Positions 27,201 to 36,078 of a stretch of 64,000 nucleotides of DNA are shown here, piece by piece. The translations under genes and the position numbers were made by a program. This DNA is from Levilactobacillus yonginensis. GTDB lineage: Bacteria; Bacillota; Bacilli; Lactobacillales; Lactobacillaceae. Location of the stretch: assembly GCF_964065165.1 (NCBI RefSeq), contig NZ_OZ061549.1, positions 868,001 to 932,000 of the forward strand. Direction: 5' to 3'. The first letter of the stretch is position 1. Each line of letters begins with the position of its first letter. The notes below the pieces were generated by a model. The model was given only the letters and a program-made list of their open reading frames with translations. It ran no database searches and had not been told where the DNA came from.

Positions 27201-27275
27201 AATGCCGTACAGGAAAATCGCCAACACCACAAAAATAACGGTGTAGTCCAAATAGCTCCGCTTTGACGCCTTCAC
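24255..27275 (-). CDS. YfhO-family polytopic membrane glycosyltransferase-like protein
   Basis: About 1006 residues with some 12-14 membrane helices in the first half, a long extracellular region rich in Asn, Gln and Arg (about 490-960), and a last helix before an RRRR end. This is the YfhO/GT-C-like family, linked in other Bacillota to glycosylation of lipoteichoic acid or other wall polymers. The longer frame begins at 27347, but AAGGGGAG lies 8 bases before a GTG at 27275 (VKASKRSYLDY), which gives the usual N-terminus, so GTG is the start. Single-gene unit with own terminator. Confidence 0.85.
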   Translation of the reverse strand: MKASKRSYLDYTVIFVVLAIFLYGIFLLTGKSFIWEGDGLAQHYPILEKFYTWLHQGSLTGWSWDLGLGADKLTTFSYYVLGDPFSYLIGLFPKHSIELGYNLLILLRLYVSGLAFMLFARQRSFKPSSRLLGTLTYTFTGYSLYVSIRHPFFLLPMILFPLLAYGIDHVYRQKSWLPLAFFTGLALISNFYFAYILAIGSFVYAVLRYFKLRETTHFKVWPLIGRLVGAGATGFLLSGTLLLPSLLGVTSSTRATSSFANGYLLYPFNYYLRLPNMLVTTGNPMRFWVNLGLAGLTFLSLVFVLRHFKRYLWLNISLLLLVVGSLVPAIAAVMNGMTTPSQRWLLLGCLAFSIAVMTFMDELKNLTRNDFSVMIVSTLGLLAIVWAANGFIYSNHPHDFVMYGLLLLTLGAILSSHFFQWSQSRTIWTLLGLLSLNIIANGYGYFSPNSGGASAQLVPQGIATKYQKNYYDGAEKYTNKQKGFHRSATSKFYYYANEAKTNMGINLGTHDIMTYFSIENGSVGDFSQSMDNAQFKMNKPINQADSRTTMNNLLGVKYVFARTNQLGMQAFPYGYTPAKRKNGQAVTYQDQLVHDLGNNYPTTVLKSKNALPLAYLQTQQLSQRQFNQLSGPDREQALTTGAVVDGGAKRVKTKTYHSRTRQISYQALADDRSVLDSLSKVVDYRKSGNKTEAELEMKPFQPSLRKNNRDRSVNIDNDVQRVTKLTEQNARTFKRTQQVNAHGLKEMTSDNQNDPITYNLKVNDPLRTRNTELYLEIDGIKAENFSVDDKYNGDRNNSIFKNNAYTGISRINKLRSAIWQQSDGAYTATATTPENINTFSQLGRSNLSDYQNKQRVVLNLGYSHKDRRNIQLAFKGVKSLKFKSVKLVAVPFGKQYDQRMQNLRKQGLQGLSVKQNSVTGTSQSAQTSVLTTSIPYSKGWHLTVDGKQQATKKVNVGFVGAQLPAGKHRIRLTYQTPGLKAGELATLLGVLVIIATGVASVWRRRR

Positions 27276-27515
27276 GTTAAAATCTCCCCTTATTTCAAAT
27301 CTAAAGTTGGACAGGTCAGCCCCTACCCCGGAGCCTAACCTATTCAACTATAGTCTGTCTATCCATATGTCACAAGGATTCTGGCCAATTAGCACCAAAA
27401 CTTTAATCCTCGTTACATCACTGTTACCAAAAAATAATATTAGAAATTTATTTTAACATAATTAACCCGTAACAGTTGAAACTTTTCAACCGGTTGTCCT
27501 CTAAATTTTAAGGAT

Positions 27516-27549
27516 CAAAAAAGGGCCGAAACAAGTACGTTTTGAGCCC
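27516..27549 (-). terminator. terminator of pgi
   Basis: GGGCTCAAAAC and GTTTCGGCCC pair with one bulge, followed by six T on the minus strand. Confidence 0.75.
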
Positions 27550-27570
27550 CCCTAAATATATCTATTCTAA

Positions 27571-28917
27571 TTAAAGGCGTGCGTTTAATTCTTTACCTAA
27601 CTTTTCAAAGCCTGGCTTACCCAGCAAAGCGAACATATTCGTCTTGTAAGCCTCTACACCTGGTTGGTTGAATGGGTTGATACCGTTCAAGTAACCAGAG
27701 ATACCAACAGCCACTTCGAAGAAGTAAATCAGGTAACCCAATGTATATGGCGTTTGGTCTGGAATGTGAACGCCCATGTTTGGTACACCACCATCGGTAT
27801 GTGCCAGGACGACCCCTTCGTAAGCCTTCTTGTTCACAAAGCTCATTGGCTTCCCTTGCAAGTACTTCAAACCATCCAAATCATCGTCGGCACTAGGCAC
27901 ATCGACATCATTCTGTGGTTGATCCACGGTAATCACCGTTTCCATCAAGTTCCGGCGACCTTCCTGGATGTATTGACCCAAGGAGTGTAAGTCGGTACTG
28001 AAGTTTGCGGATGATGGGTAGATACCCTTTTGATCTTTTCCTTCGGATTCACCCATCAATTGCTTCCACCATTCTGCGAAGTACTGCAGACGTGGTTCGT
28101 AGTTTTCAAGCAATTCAGTGGTGTACCCCTTCCGGTACAAGATATTCCGTAAGGCAGCGTATTGGTAGGCTTCATTCTTAGTCAAATCAGGGTTAGTGTA
28201 TGCATCTTGGGCATCAGCAGCCCCCTTCATCAAATCATCAATGTTGGCACCAGAAGCAGCGATTGGCAACAAACCAACAGCGGTCAGGACGGAGTAACGA
28301 CCACCAACGCCATCAGGAATAACAAAGGTTTCATAACCAGCAGCGTCGGCTTCAGTCTTCAAAGCCCCACGTTTCTTGTCAGTCGTAGCGTAGATACGAG
28401 ACTTGGCCCCATCTTCGCCATACTTTTTAATTAATTTATCCTTGAAGATTCGGAACGCAATTGAAGGCTCCGTTGTCGTCCCAGACTTCGAGATCACGTT
28501 AACGGAAAAGTCGCGGTCACCAATCAGGTTAATCAAGTCGTGAACGTAGTCAGGACTGATGGAGTTCCCAGCGAAGAACACTTGTGGTCCTTGACGCTTC
28601 TCAGCAGGTAAGTAGTTAAAGAATGTGTCGTGTAAGAAATCGACAGCCATCTTGGCCCCTAAGTAGGACCCCCCAATACCAATAACTACTAGGACTTCAG
28701 AATCAGATTGAATTTTCTTTGCAGCCGCTTTAATACGGGCAAATTCCTCTTTATCGTATTCTTTTGGCAATGCCAACCAATCACGGAAATCACTCCCCGC
28801 ACCGGTTCCCTGACGTAACTCAGCGTCAGCAGCGTTGACCAGCGCCTGCATTTCCCCCAGTTCATTGTCATGAATAAACGGATCAAGTTTGGAACGATCA
28901 AAGGCGATATGTGCCAT
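27571..28917 (-). CDS. pgi: glucose-6-phosphate isomerase
   Basis: Interconverts glucose 6-phosphate and fructose 6-phosphate; cytoplasmic. The 448-residue product has the family signature region ([34 protein letters not shown]; later [16 protein letters not shown]) and full length for the Bacillota type. GAGG lies about 10 bases before the ATG. It has its own promoter and terminator. In a heterofermenter it feeds mainly fructose into glucose 6-phosphate or supplies fructose 6-phosphate for glmS. Confidence 0.97.
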   Translation of the reverse strand: MAHIAFDRSKLDPFIHDNELGEMQALVNAADAELRQGTGAGSDFRDWLALPKEYDKEEFARIKAAAKKIQSDSEVLVVIGIGGSYLGAKMAVDFLHDTFFNYLPAEKRQGPQVFFAGNSISPDYVHDLINLIGDRDFSVNVISKSGTTTEPSIAFRIFKDKLIKKYGEDGAKSRIYATTDKKRGALKTEADAAGYETFVIPDGVGGRYSVLTAVGLLPIAASGANIDDLMKGAADAQDAYTNPDLTKNEAYQYAALRNILYRKGYTTELLENYEPRLQYFAEWWKQLMGESEGKDQKGIYPSSANFSTDLHSLGQYIQEGRRNLMETVITVDQPQNDVDVPSADDDLDGLKYLQGKPMSFVNKKAYEGVVLAHTDGGVPNMGVHIPDQTPYTLGYLIYFFEVAVGISGYLNGINPFNQPGVEAYKTNMFALLGKPGFEKLGKELNARL

Positions 28918-28954
28918 ATTCAGATAACCTCACTTTTATTGATTTGACTGCTTC

Positions 28955-28983
28955 ATTATACCGCAAACTTAGTCGCTCGTAAA
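28955..28983 (-). promoter_or_regulatory. promoter of pgi
   Basis: TTTACG (28978-28983), 17 bases, TATAAT (28955-28960) on the minus strand, 38 bases ahead of the start. Confidence 0.75.
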
Positions 28984-29107
28984 TGGTCTAGTCCAAAATT
29001 GGCTGAAAGTTTTTTAGGCGCTTTCAATCCACTTATAACGCGATCGAGCTGTCGCCACCAGCAAACAATCGACTGTCTCAATTCACTTTTACTAAATTTT
29101 TACGGAT

Positions 29108-29138
29108 AAAAAAAGAACCTGGACATTTACCCAGGTTC
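29108..29138 (-). terminator. terminator of the sugar permease gene
   Basis: GAACCTGG and CCAGGTTC form an 8-bp perfect stem followed by seven T on the minus strand. Confidence 0.88.
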
Positions 29139-29155
29139 ACCTTCAATTAATCAAA

Positions 29156-30022
29156 TTAGTGTTTCATCAAACCCAGTGTCACCCCACCAACGACCACTAA
29201 CAATGAGCCGATGGTGATGTAGACCATTTCGCGACCAGTCTTCTTTTCACCCAATAACCAAATGCTCCCAAATGTAGAGATAACGATCCCACATTGTGCT
29301 AAGGAGTAGCTAATGGCTAAGCCAACCGTTGGAATGGACATGAACATGAAGAAGTTCCCAATGCCCCAAACCAATCCAGTCATGATGTTCTTGGCAGTGG
29401 CCTTATGCCAAACCTTCTGTCGGGAAAACATCACAAAAATCAAGGCTCCCAGAATCATCCCTAAGGATTGTGGAAAGAGAATGGTCTTAGAATCCAGACC
29501 CGAAGCAGTCACGATAACCGTGTAAAGCACGTACCCAATTGTTGAAATCGCAATGGCAATGGTCCCCTTACCAGCTTCAACTGGTTGACTAGCACCAGCC
29601 GTGGCACGCTTATCACGCAGCGACGTCATCGCTGCCCCAACAATCAAGACAATCACGGCAATGGTTCCCATGGTGACCATCTTAGTGGTCTTCCATTCAT
29701 GGAACAATAGAACCCCGGCCAATGCGGTCCCAACTAACTGGAGACCAGTTGAAATTGGCACGGTCCGTGAAATACCGATAAACTTCATAGACTGAAATTG
29801 TTCAAACTGACCAACTGACCAGCAGAGTCCTGACGCAACCCCTACCAGCATGGACATTCCCGTAATTGGACTGTGGAAATAAATCAATGAAAACAGTCCA
29901 AACAATACGGCCCCAGCGGTCATTCCCAATGTTTGTTGGTAGGAAGTCCCACCCAAACGTCCACTAATTAAACCAATACTCCCCCAACAAACTGTGGGGA
30001 TTAAAGCTAATAATATACCCAT
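29156..30022 (-). CDS. GRP-family sugar uptake permease (GlcU/RbsU type)
   Basis: 288 residues, ten predicted membrane helices, with the family pattern PTVCWGSIGLISGRLGG at the N-terminus and a repeat half later. The glucose/ribose porter family brings in glucose or ribose by proton symport; which sugar is used here cannot be told from sequence. GAGG precedes the ATG. A cre-like box sits in the promoter spacer, so repression by CcpA on preferred sugars is likely. The leader also carries GAGAGAG (30037-30043), which can pair with the candidate small RNA. Confidence 0.88.
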   Translation of the reverse strand: MGILLALIPTVCWGSIGLISGRLGGTSYQQTLGMTAGAVLFGLFSLIYFHSPITGMSMLVGVASGLCWSVGQFEQFQSMKFIGISRTVPISTGLQLVGTALAGVLLFHEWKTTKMVTMGTIAVIVLIVGAAMTSLRDKRATAGASQPVEAGKGTIAIAISTIGYVLYTVIVTASGLDSKTILFPQSLGMILGALIFVMFSRQKVWHKATAKNIMTGLVWGIGNFFMFMSIPTVGLAISYSLAQCGIVISTFGSIWLLGEKKTGREMVYITIGSLLVVVGGVTLGLMKH

Positions 30023-30060
30023 TTTGCAAGCCTCAACTCTCTCGTTTCATTCTGTAGACT

Positions 30061-30089
30061 ATTCTCTGTAAGCGCTTTTTGATTTGCAA
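30061..30089 (-). promoter_or_regulatory. promoter with cre-like operator of the sugar permease
   Basis: TTGCAA (30084-30089) and GAGAAT (30061-30066) are 17 apart on the minus strand. The spacer contains TGTAAGCGCTTTTT (30067-30080), 12 of 14 matches to the cre consensus. Binding there would block RNA polymerase. Confidence 0.6.
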
Positions 30090-30134
30090 TAGCTAGTTTA
30101 ATGGTTTCAGTTTTAAAAGTAAACAAATTTTATT

Positions 30135-30180
30135 TAAAAAAAGGCCGAACGACAAGTGGTCTATCTTACCATTCGGTCTT
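30135..30180 (-). terminator. terminator of the rRNA methyltransferase gene
   Basis: AAGACCGAA pairs with TTCGGCCTT (one mismatch) over a long loop, followed by T-run on the minus strand. Confidence 0.65.
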
Positions 30181-30207
30181 CGTGTTGATAGTTTTCATGA
30201 ATTTTCA

Positions 30208-31356
30208 TTAATCAACTAACAACAATAAACCCTTAATTGATTCGCTATGTCGGTCCGAAACGTTGGTCAAAAAGTCGTTTGGTGAAGTGAATTCTTTGGA
30301 AACACTTACATGACCGGTATAATTTTGAATTGCATCGTTAATCGTTAACTTCAGTCGTTTCATAGAATACGTTGGTGCGGTCGTCGTGACCAGGACGTTC
30401 GACCCACTCTGCGCAAGCTGCAACGCCTGTTCTACTAGCGGCTGAAGATCTTGTTCCAAAGTGAACGCCCGCTTCTTGCCCCGAATAAAGGCCGGTGGAT
30501 TGATCACAATCGTATCGAAGGTCAACTCATGCTTAATCGCATAGTCGAGGTAATTTTCAACGTCCATCGTCCGCATTTCAACAGCTGCTTGGTCCAAGTT
30601 ATTAGCTGCCAACTGTGCTTGGACGGTCGTCGTTGCCCGGTTAGTTGGATCAACGGTCACAGCCTCAACGGCGCCACCTAACATTGCGGCTGAAACGGCA
30701 CCCGTTTCTGCACTAAAGAGGTTCAGAATTCGTTTCTGTTGGCTCGTTTGCTTAAGCCAGTCACGAATATCACGGAACTCCAGGGCCAGCTGTTGTCGCG
30801 TTGACTTCAAGTCAACTGGGAAGGACATGTCATTTTCCATCACATTCATTGGTTGATCAACTGGCTTACCACTGATAATCTGTGTCTTATCTTGGCCAGG
30901 CGCAGCAGCTAAAACCACGTGTTCCTTGCCCATTACACGTTCAAATCCGGCGTAGATCAGCCGTGATTGTTGTTTCAACGCATTGTTTTGCCAACGAAAG
31001 ACATACTGTCCGTTGTAGACATCGATGACTAACCCACCTAGGTTGTCACCCGTACCGTTGAAAAAGCGGTACGCTGCGGTGTCCGCAAAAGCAGACCGCT
31101 TGGCAGCGGCCGCTCTAAACTTACTAGCAAAGAAGCGTTCGTCGATTGGTTCATTTTCCCGTAAGCTCAGGACGTACCCGATGCCACGGTGTTGTTTAGC
31201 AAAATAAGCCATCGCAACGAAATGTTCGTGGTTTTCCAATTGGACCCACGCACCATCCTCAAAGTCGCGACGATTTTCTAAGTCAGTAATAGATACGATA
31301 GGATAGCCGTCCTCAAACTTACGGACGGACTTCCCGGTAATTTGTACTCGTTTCAA
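30208..31356 (-). CDS. RlmI-like 23S rRNA cytosine methyltransferase
   Basis: 382 residues: N-terminal PUA domain (about 1-80), a short RlmI middle domain, and a Rossmann methyltransferase domain with NLFSAETGAVSAAML and the catalytic-site motif VINPPAFIRGKK. Methylates a cytosine of 23S rRNA with SAM. The frame begins at 31383, but AAGGAGG lies inside it and 6 bases before a TTG at 31356 (KRVQITGKSVRKF), so TTG is the start. Between the sugar permease and the histidine kinase on the minus strand, with separate terminator. Confidence 0.85.
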   Translation of the reverse strand: MKRVQITGKSVRKFEDGYPIVSITDLENRRDFEDGAWVQLENHEHFVAMAYFAKQHRGIGYVLSLRENEPIDERFFASKFRAAAAKRSAFADTAAYRFFNGTGDNLGGLVIDVYNGQYVFRWQNNALKQQSRLIYAGFERVMGKEHVVLAAAPGQDKTQIISGKPVDQPMNVMENDMSFPVDLKSTRQQLALEFRDIRDWLKQTSQQKRILNLFSAETGAVSAAMLGGAVEAVTVDPTNRATTTVQAQLAANNLDQAAVEMRTMDVENYLDYAIKHELTFDTIVINPPAFIRGKKRAFTLEQDLQPLVEQALQLAQSGSNVLVTTTAPTYSMKRLKLTINDAIQNYTGHVSVSKEFTSPNDFLTNVSDRHSESIKGLLLLVD

Positions 31357-31454
31357 AAGTTTCCTCCTTAATGGTCTCCTCATTGTAACATGGCTAGTCG
31401 TGAAACACAGCCGTTAGTTTTCAGCGACAAGTCGTGGGCCTCACCTGCGCAGCT

Positions 31455-32927
31455 TTAGCTTTCATCCGTTCGTACGCGTTCTGAGTTTGTCTGATGTTGA
31501 TCGGGAAAGATTACTGTGAACGTGGTCCCAATATTTTCTTTACTCGTCACACTGATTTTTCCGTGATGCAGTTGAACCAGCTGGTGGACGATTGACAAGC
31601 CCAAACCAGACTCGCCATACTTGGTATTTTTTCGGGATGGATCTGCCTTATAGTAGCGTTCCCAGATATTCTGCAATTGTTCTTCAGACATCCCCATCCC
31701 ATCATCGGCTACCTTCACAATGGTCTCTTCATATCCCCGCTGAGCAGAAATGGTAACGTGCCCATGCTGGGTAAATTGAATGGCATTTTGGGTGATGTTA
31801 AACATAATTTGCACAAACCGGTCATAATCGGCGTAAACTTCAATTTCCTTGGGTGCCTGTAACTCCAGGTAATCCCCGCTATCTTCAGCCTTTTGCTTCA
31901 GTTGTTCTACGATATTATGCAAAGCATCCACCGCATTGAACTCATGCAGATTTAACGTAATCTGGTTAGAACGAATTTTCTCGTAATCCAAGTTCTCATT
32001 GACGAGTCGAATCAGACGGCTAGTCTCGCTTCGCATCAATGCAATGCTTTCTTCCTTACTCTCTTCCGGAATCGCATCGTATGCCATTCCCTCAAGCAAA
32101 CCATTGATGGTGGTCAACGGTGTCCGCATTTCATGAGAAGCGTTGGCCATGAACTCACGTCGGCGCTCTTCTTGTCGTTGGATTTCCTCTTGAGAATCCT
32201 TCAGCGAATGGGCCATCCCGTTAAAATCATTGATCAAGTCATCAATTTCATCTCGATTACGACTAGCCATTTGAACATCATAGTTCCCCTTGGCAACCTG
32301 ATTGGTCGCTTTCCGCAACCGATTGATCCGGGAGGTGTAGTACCGTGCCAAAATGTAACTGGCCACGATGGCCACCAAACAAGAAACCAACAAGGAACGA
32401 ATCAAATTTCGATTAATCTGATTCACGTTGGTATTGATGTCGGAGACGAACGCTCCCATGACTACTACGGCTACCAACTTGTGATTGTAGAAATAGGGCT
32501 TCATGACCTCCGTCATGGCCGGACTGACCCGCCCATTCTTATTGCGGACCTGGCGATCAACCACTTTGTGGATAATCTGATTATTTTTGAGTTTCTTCCA
32601 ATCAGACTTATTGATGGGTTGTTGATAAACGTTGGCCGGAAAAACAATTTTGTTCGTGGCGCTGTAGATAGTCGTACTAATGGCCTGGTTTTGCAGGAGT
32701 TGCTCGCTATTTTCTAACGCTGTTGTATCAAAGTTGACCGTCCGAGGATCCTGTGAACTAATCCGCAACGACTGTTCAATCAAGCTGTTCGAATACTTTT
32801 CCAGTGAATTCCACGTGTTACTGTACACCATGTGCCGCGTCATCTGGGAATATGAAACCCCCATTAGGACTAGGATAATGGTGATGGCTGCAAAGAATCC
32901 TAACATTTGTTGGTACATTAACTTCAT
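31455..32927 (-). CDS. sensor histidine kinase
   Basis: 490 residues: membrane helix (about 10-28), extracytoplasmic sensor (about 30-175), second helix, HAMP domain (RINRLRKATNQVAKGNYDVQ), phosphoacceptor His in MANASHEMRTPLTT and a full ATPase domain (N box NITQNAIQF, G1 VADDGMGM, G2 GESGLGLSIV). It phosphorylates the coupled regulator. Its ATG overlaps the regulator stop by four bases. The signal is unknown; the closest general type is the PhoR/ResE/HssS-like class. Confidence 0.93.
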   Translation of the reverse strand: MKLMYQQMLGFFAAITIILVLMGVSYSQMTRHMVYSNTWNSLEKYSNSLIEQSLRISSQDPRTVNFDTTALENSEQLLQNQAISTTIYSATNKIVFPANVYQQPINKSDWKKLKNNQIIHKVVDRQVRNKNGRVSPAMTEVMKPYFYNHKLVAVVVMGAFVSDINTNVNQINRNLIRSLLVSCLVAIVASYILARYYTSRINRLRKATNQVAKGNYDVQMASRNRDEIDDLINDFNGMAHSLKDSQEEIQRQEERRREFMANASHEMRTPLTTINGLLEGMAYDAIPEESKEESIALMRSETSRLIRLVNENLDYEKIRSNQITLNLHEFNAVDALHNIVEQLKQKAEDSGDYLELQAPKEIEVYADYDRFVQIMFNITQNAIQFTQHGHVTISAQRGYEETIVKVADDGMGMSEEQLQNIWERYYKADPSRKNTKYGESGLGLSIVHQLVQLHHGKISVTSKENIGTTFTVIFPDQHQTNSERVRTDES

Positions 32928-33658
32928 TGCTGATCTGCTCCACTATCATCAAATTTGTAACCGACACCCCAAACGGTTTGAATAACTTGGGGGCCAACCT
33001 TTTCAATCTTTTGTCGTAATTTCTTAATGTGGGCATCAACTGTCCGCTCGTCACCATAGTACTCGTAGTCCCAAACTAGCTGGAGCAACTGCTCTCGAGA
33101 AAAAACCTGACGCGGCTTTTGGGCCAACGTCTTGAGCAAATCAAACTCCTTGGGCGTCAGCTCCTGAATCTGACGGCCGTTCAGGTACGCTTCACGCGTC
33201 TTTGTATTGAGCTTAAAGTTCTCGGTGACGACATCAAAGGCTTCCGTATCGTTCAACGGTGCCCTGGCTGCTGTCTTTGTTGTAGGGCCCAACTCGGCAC
33301 GCCGGTGAAGGGCCTTAATTCTGGCAATCAGGGTAATCGGGCTAAATGGCTTAGTGACATAGTCATCAGCCCCCATCTCCAACCCCAACACTTGATCACT
33401 TTCGGAATCCCGGGCAGTGAGCATGATGATTGGTACCGTCGGCGATAGCTTACGAATCTCTGTGCTGACCTGCATTCCGTCCATACCGGGCAAGTTCAGG
33501 TCCAGGGTGACCATGTCCCAATCATTAGGAGCGGCCGCGAACATTTCAACAGCTTCATTGCCATCATAGGCAAATTGCACGTCCCACTGCTCCTTCTTAA
33601 AAAACATCGACATCATTTGTGATACTGAGTGGTTGTCTTCAATCATTAATAACTTCAT
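32924..33658 (-). CDS. OmpR-type response regulator
   Basis: 244 residues: receiver domain with phosphoacceptor Asp53 (LDLNLPGMDG) and Lys in the VTKPFSPITL loop, then a winged-helix output domain (KEFDLLKTLAQKPRQVFSREQLL ... ERTVDAHIKKLRQKIE). It binds DNA as a dimer when phosphorylated by the adjacent kinase. GGAGG lies 5 bases before the ATG at 33658; the frame extends further up but lacks other sites. A 16-bp palindrome is 190 bases upstream. Confidence 0.94.
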   Translation of the reverse strand: MKLLMIEDNHSVSQMMSMFFKKEQWDVQFAYDGNEAVEMFAAAPNDWDMVTLDLNLPGMDGMQVSTEIRKLSPTVPIIMLTARDSESDQVLGLEMGADDYVTKPFSPITLIARIKALHRRAELGPTTKTAARAPLNDTEAFDVVTENFKLNTKTREAYLNGRQIQELTPKEFDLLKTLAQKPRQVFSREQLLQLVWDYEYYGDERTVDAHIKKLRQKIEKVGPQVIQTVWGVGYKFDDSGADQQ

Positions 33659-33846
33659 TGCATCCTCCAAAGATTCTCGTGTCATGTCATCGGAGCCGGC
33701 AAAAGTTCGTGAACATGGGTACTCTGAAACTAACAGGTTCATCAGAAGTCGCCATGATGGAACCATGAAGTTTCTGTAACTTTTGACCGGTTACTTGGTT
33801 TAATGGCTATGAGGCTTTCTCAACTACCTATTATACTATACTGCTC

Positions 33847-33862
33847 AAGGCATTAATGCCTT
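33847..33862. repeat. 16-bp perfect palindrome between the two-component operon and ssrA
   Basis: AAGGCATTAATGCCTT reads the same on both strands. It lies just upstream of a TATAAT-like -10 of the minus-strand two-component operon (TATAGTATAAT near 33828-33838), so it could be an operator. Confidence 0.6.
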
Positions 33863-33933
33863 AATTTAAGCCCAAATAGGCGAAATTCTTTGCAGGTCGT
33901 CATAGGTATGGTAAACTTAGTTAGTATCGTCAT

Positions 33934-34301
33934 GGGGCCGTTCTGGATTCGACTGGTATAGGTTGAACCTTGACTGCGCGTCGTAGCGGCATCTACGTTA
34001 AAAGGTCCAGTTTATTATAACTGCAAAAAATAATAACAATTCTTACGCTTTAGCTGCTTAATAGGCGCTTAACGTAGATCCTCCTAGGCTTGCCCGCGGT
34101 CTAGATCTGGGTCCTAAATTTAACGGGCTTACGCTAACGGCTCCCACCTGAAGTACGTTAGAAGAGATGAATCAGGTTAGCTGAGTATGTGGGCCCTGAC
34201 AGGCGGCAAGTTATTCAGTGAAACGATAAGTAGTCTGCCTATGCGTGTAGACGTTAAGGTGGCAATATGCTAGGACGCGGGTTCGATCCCCGCCGGCTCC
34301 A
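33934..34301 (+). ncRNA. ssrA: tmRNA
   Basis: Starts GGGGCCGTTCTGGATTCGAC and ends in the T-arm GGGTTCGATCCC and CGGCTCC-A; acceptor GGGGCCG pairs with CGGCTCC. The resume reading frame after GC AAA AAT encodes the tag AKNNNNSYALAA followed by TAA (about 34022-34057). It rescues stalled ribosomes and marks peptides for degradation by ClpXP. CCA is not encoded. Confidence 0.98.
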
Positions 34302-34336
34302 TCTAAACGCCAGAAATGACTTAACCTATGACGAGA

Positions 34337-34369
34337 AAAGCCACGTTCCCTCGGGAGCGTGGCTTTTTT
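34337..34369 (+). terminator. terminator of ssrA
   Basis: GCCACGTTCCC and GGGAGCGTGGC form an 11-bp stem (one G-U), two-base loop drawn minimally, followed by six T. Confidence 0.9.
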
Positions 34370-34534
34370 GTGTTTTTTTGGTCGAACGAGCCCTGACTTA
34401 ATGCGGTTTGTTCAGCCAAAAGTAGCTGATTAACATCTAAACTAAAAATCTTTTCTTCCATTAGACATGTGATTTGCTGAACGATGAATCGTTGTTAGTC
34501 ATTAGTCCACGCCTTGATGGTCATTTACAACTCC

Positions 34535-35899
34535 CTAGCCTTCACCAAATGCCCGAATGAATCTGGCGGTGTATTCCCCCGCCTGTAAATAATCAGCCAC
34601 TCGGATGTTTTCATTTGGCGCGTGGGCCCCAGAGCCGGACCAGGTAGATCCAAACGCCACGATTGGTGTTTTAATCACCTCATCAAATGGTGCTTGCGGT
34701 CCAGTTCCGGCAGAGTTTGGAACTAATTTCACAGAATTACCATAAACTTCATGAGCAGTTGCCACCGCCGTCTGAACCAGGTCATCCGTTAAGTCAGAGC
34801 GAAATGGTTTCTCACCCAATAAGTAGTTAACCTTGACATCGGAAAAACCGTTGGCCGTTAATTGCTGTTGAATCAATTCTGCTAGCTTATGTGGATCCTG
34901 ATTTGGTACTAGTCGACAGTCTAGCTTGGCCTTCGCAAACTTAGGCAAAACGGTCTTTACCCCATCGCCCTCGTAGCCGCTGGTCAACCCATTAATGGTC
35001 ATGGTCGTTGCATTGATCAGTGCCGTGGTTGGTTCATCGGTCACTAATGGTGCTGTCAGCCCGAACGTCTTCCGCGTTTGCTCTTCGTTAAAGTTCATCT
35101 CATCTACAGCAGTCTGCTCAACCGGTGTCAGTGACCGAACATCATCGTAGAAACCATCTACTAACACTTCATTCTTCGGACCACGTAAGGAAGCTAACGC
35201 TCGGGTCAGCCGCCAAGCAGCGTTGTCAGCGTAGGCCGCCAGTGAAGAATGTAAATCCACCGCAGCCGTCTGAACGGTAAGTTCAAAACTCATGATGCCC
35301 TTCACGCCACAGGTGATGGCAAAATTCTCGTCGGCATCCTTACCACCAGTTTCCCAGACGAGGCCATCAGCAGCCAAGTCAGTAGCGTGTTTGACGGTCA
35401 TCTGGGGAATATGGCGACTACCGATCTCTTCTTCCCCCTCAACGACAAACTTGAGGTTGCATGGTAACCCACCGCTGCGTTGCAAAGCTTTCACGGCAGA
35501 CAAGCGTAGCATGAGTTCGCCTTTATCATCTGAGACGCCGCGGGCAATGTATTTACCACCCACTTCGGTTAATTTAAACGGTTCAGTTTGCCACTCATCT
35601 AACGGTTCCGGCGGCTGAACGTCATAATGGTTATAGAAGAGTAACGTCTTATCAGCGTTCCCCTGTGGCCCTGCTGGTAGCGTAGCAAAAACAAACGGAT
35701 TACTGCCAGGTACGTCCCGCCACACCGTGACTCCGGCACCCAACTCCTGAAACGCTGACTCTAGAAAGGCAACTGTCTCCTCAATACCTTTATTTTGTGC
35801 GGATACCGTTTCGATCTTTAGATAGTCCGCTAAACGTTGATGATCCTCTTCTAAAGCCGCTGTCACGGCCGCTTTCAATTTGTCCGTACTTTCTGACAT
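34535..35899 (-). CDS. M20 family zinc dipeptidase
   Basis: 454 residues, cytoplasmic metallopeptidase of the M20 (PepV/carnosinase-like) family that cleaves dipeptides. Zinc ligands are visible: NHYDVQPP with His and bridging Asp, VEGEEEIGS with the catalytic and metal Glu pair, LVWETGG and SGAHAPNENI with the last His. AAGGAG is 8 bases before the ATG at 35899; a GTG three codons earlier is not needed. Single gene, no clear promoter found by eye. Confidence 0.92.
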   Translation of the reverse strand: MSESTDKLKAAVTAALEEDHQRLADYLKIETVSAQNKGIEETVAFLESAFQELGAGVTVWRDVPGSNPFVFATLPAGPQGNADKTLLFYNHYDVQPPEPLDEWQTEPFKLTEVGGKYIARGVSDDKGELMLRLSAVKALQRSGGLPCNLKFVVEGEEEIGSRHIPQMTVKHATDLAADGLVWETGGKDADENFAITCGVKGIMSFELTVQTAAVDLHSSLAAYADNAAWRLTRALASLRGPKNEVLVDGFYDDVRSLTPVEQTAVDEMNFNEEQTRKTFGLTAPLVTDEPTTALINATTMTINGLTSGYEGDGVKTVLPKFAKAKLDCRLVPNQDPHKLAELIQQQLTANGFSDVKVNYLLGEKPFRSDLTDDLVQTAVATAHEVYGNSVKLVPNSAGTGPQAPFDEVIKTPIVAFGSTWSGSGAHAPNENIRVADYLQAGEYTARFIRAFGEG

Positions 35900-36078
35900 A
35901 CGCCACACTCCTTTTTACGTCAAAAGCACCCTCAGTCAAATTTTCCGACCGAAGGCGCCATTTAGGTTACCCACCGTTTATCCAGGAAATATCCTGACAT
36001 AAACCTATTCTTGAAAACTAACTTGTCATTCACATTAATCTTTGATGAGTAAAAAGTCAAGAAATTCTCATTGAATAC

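Noticed and set aside
30451..30681. Frames opposite the rRNA methyltransferase and other long genes
   Set aside because: They follow the codon structure of the true gene on the other strand and lack ribosome sites.
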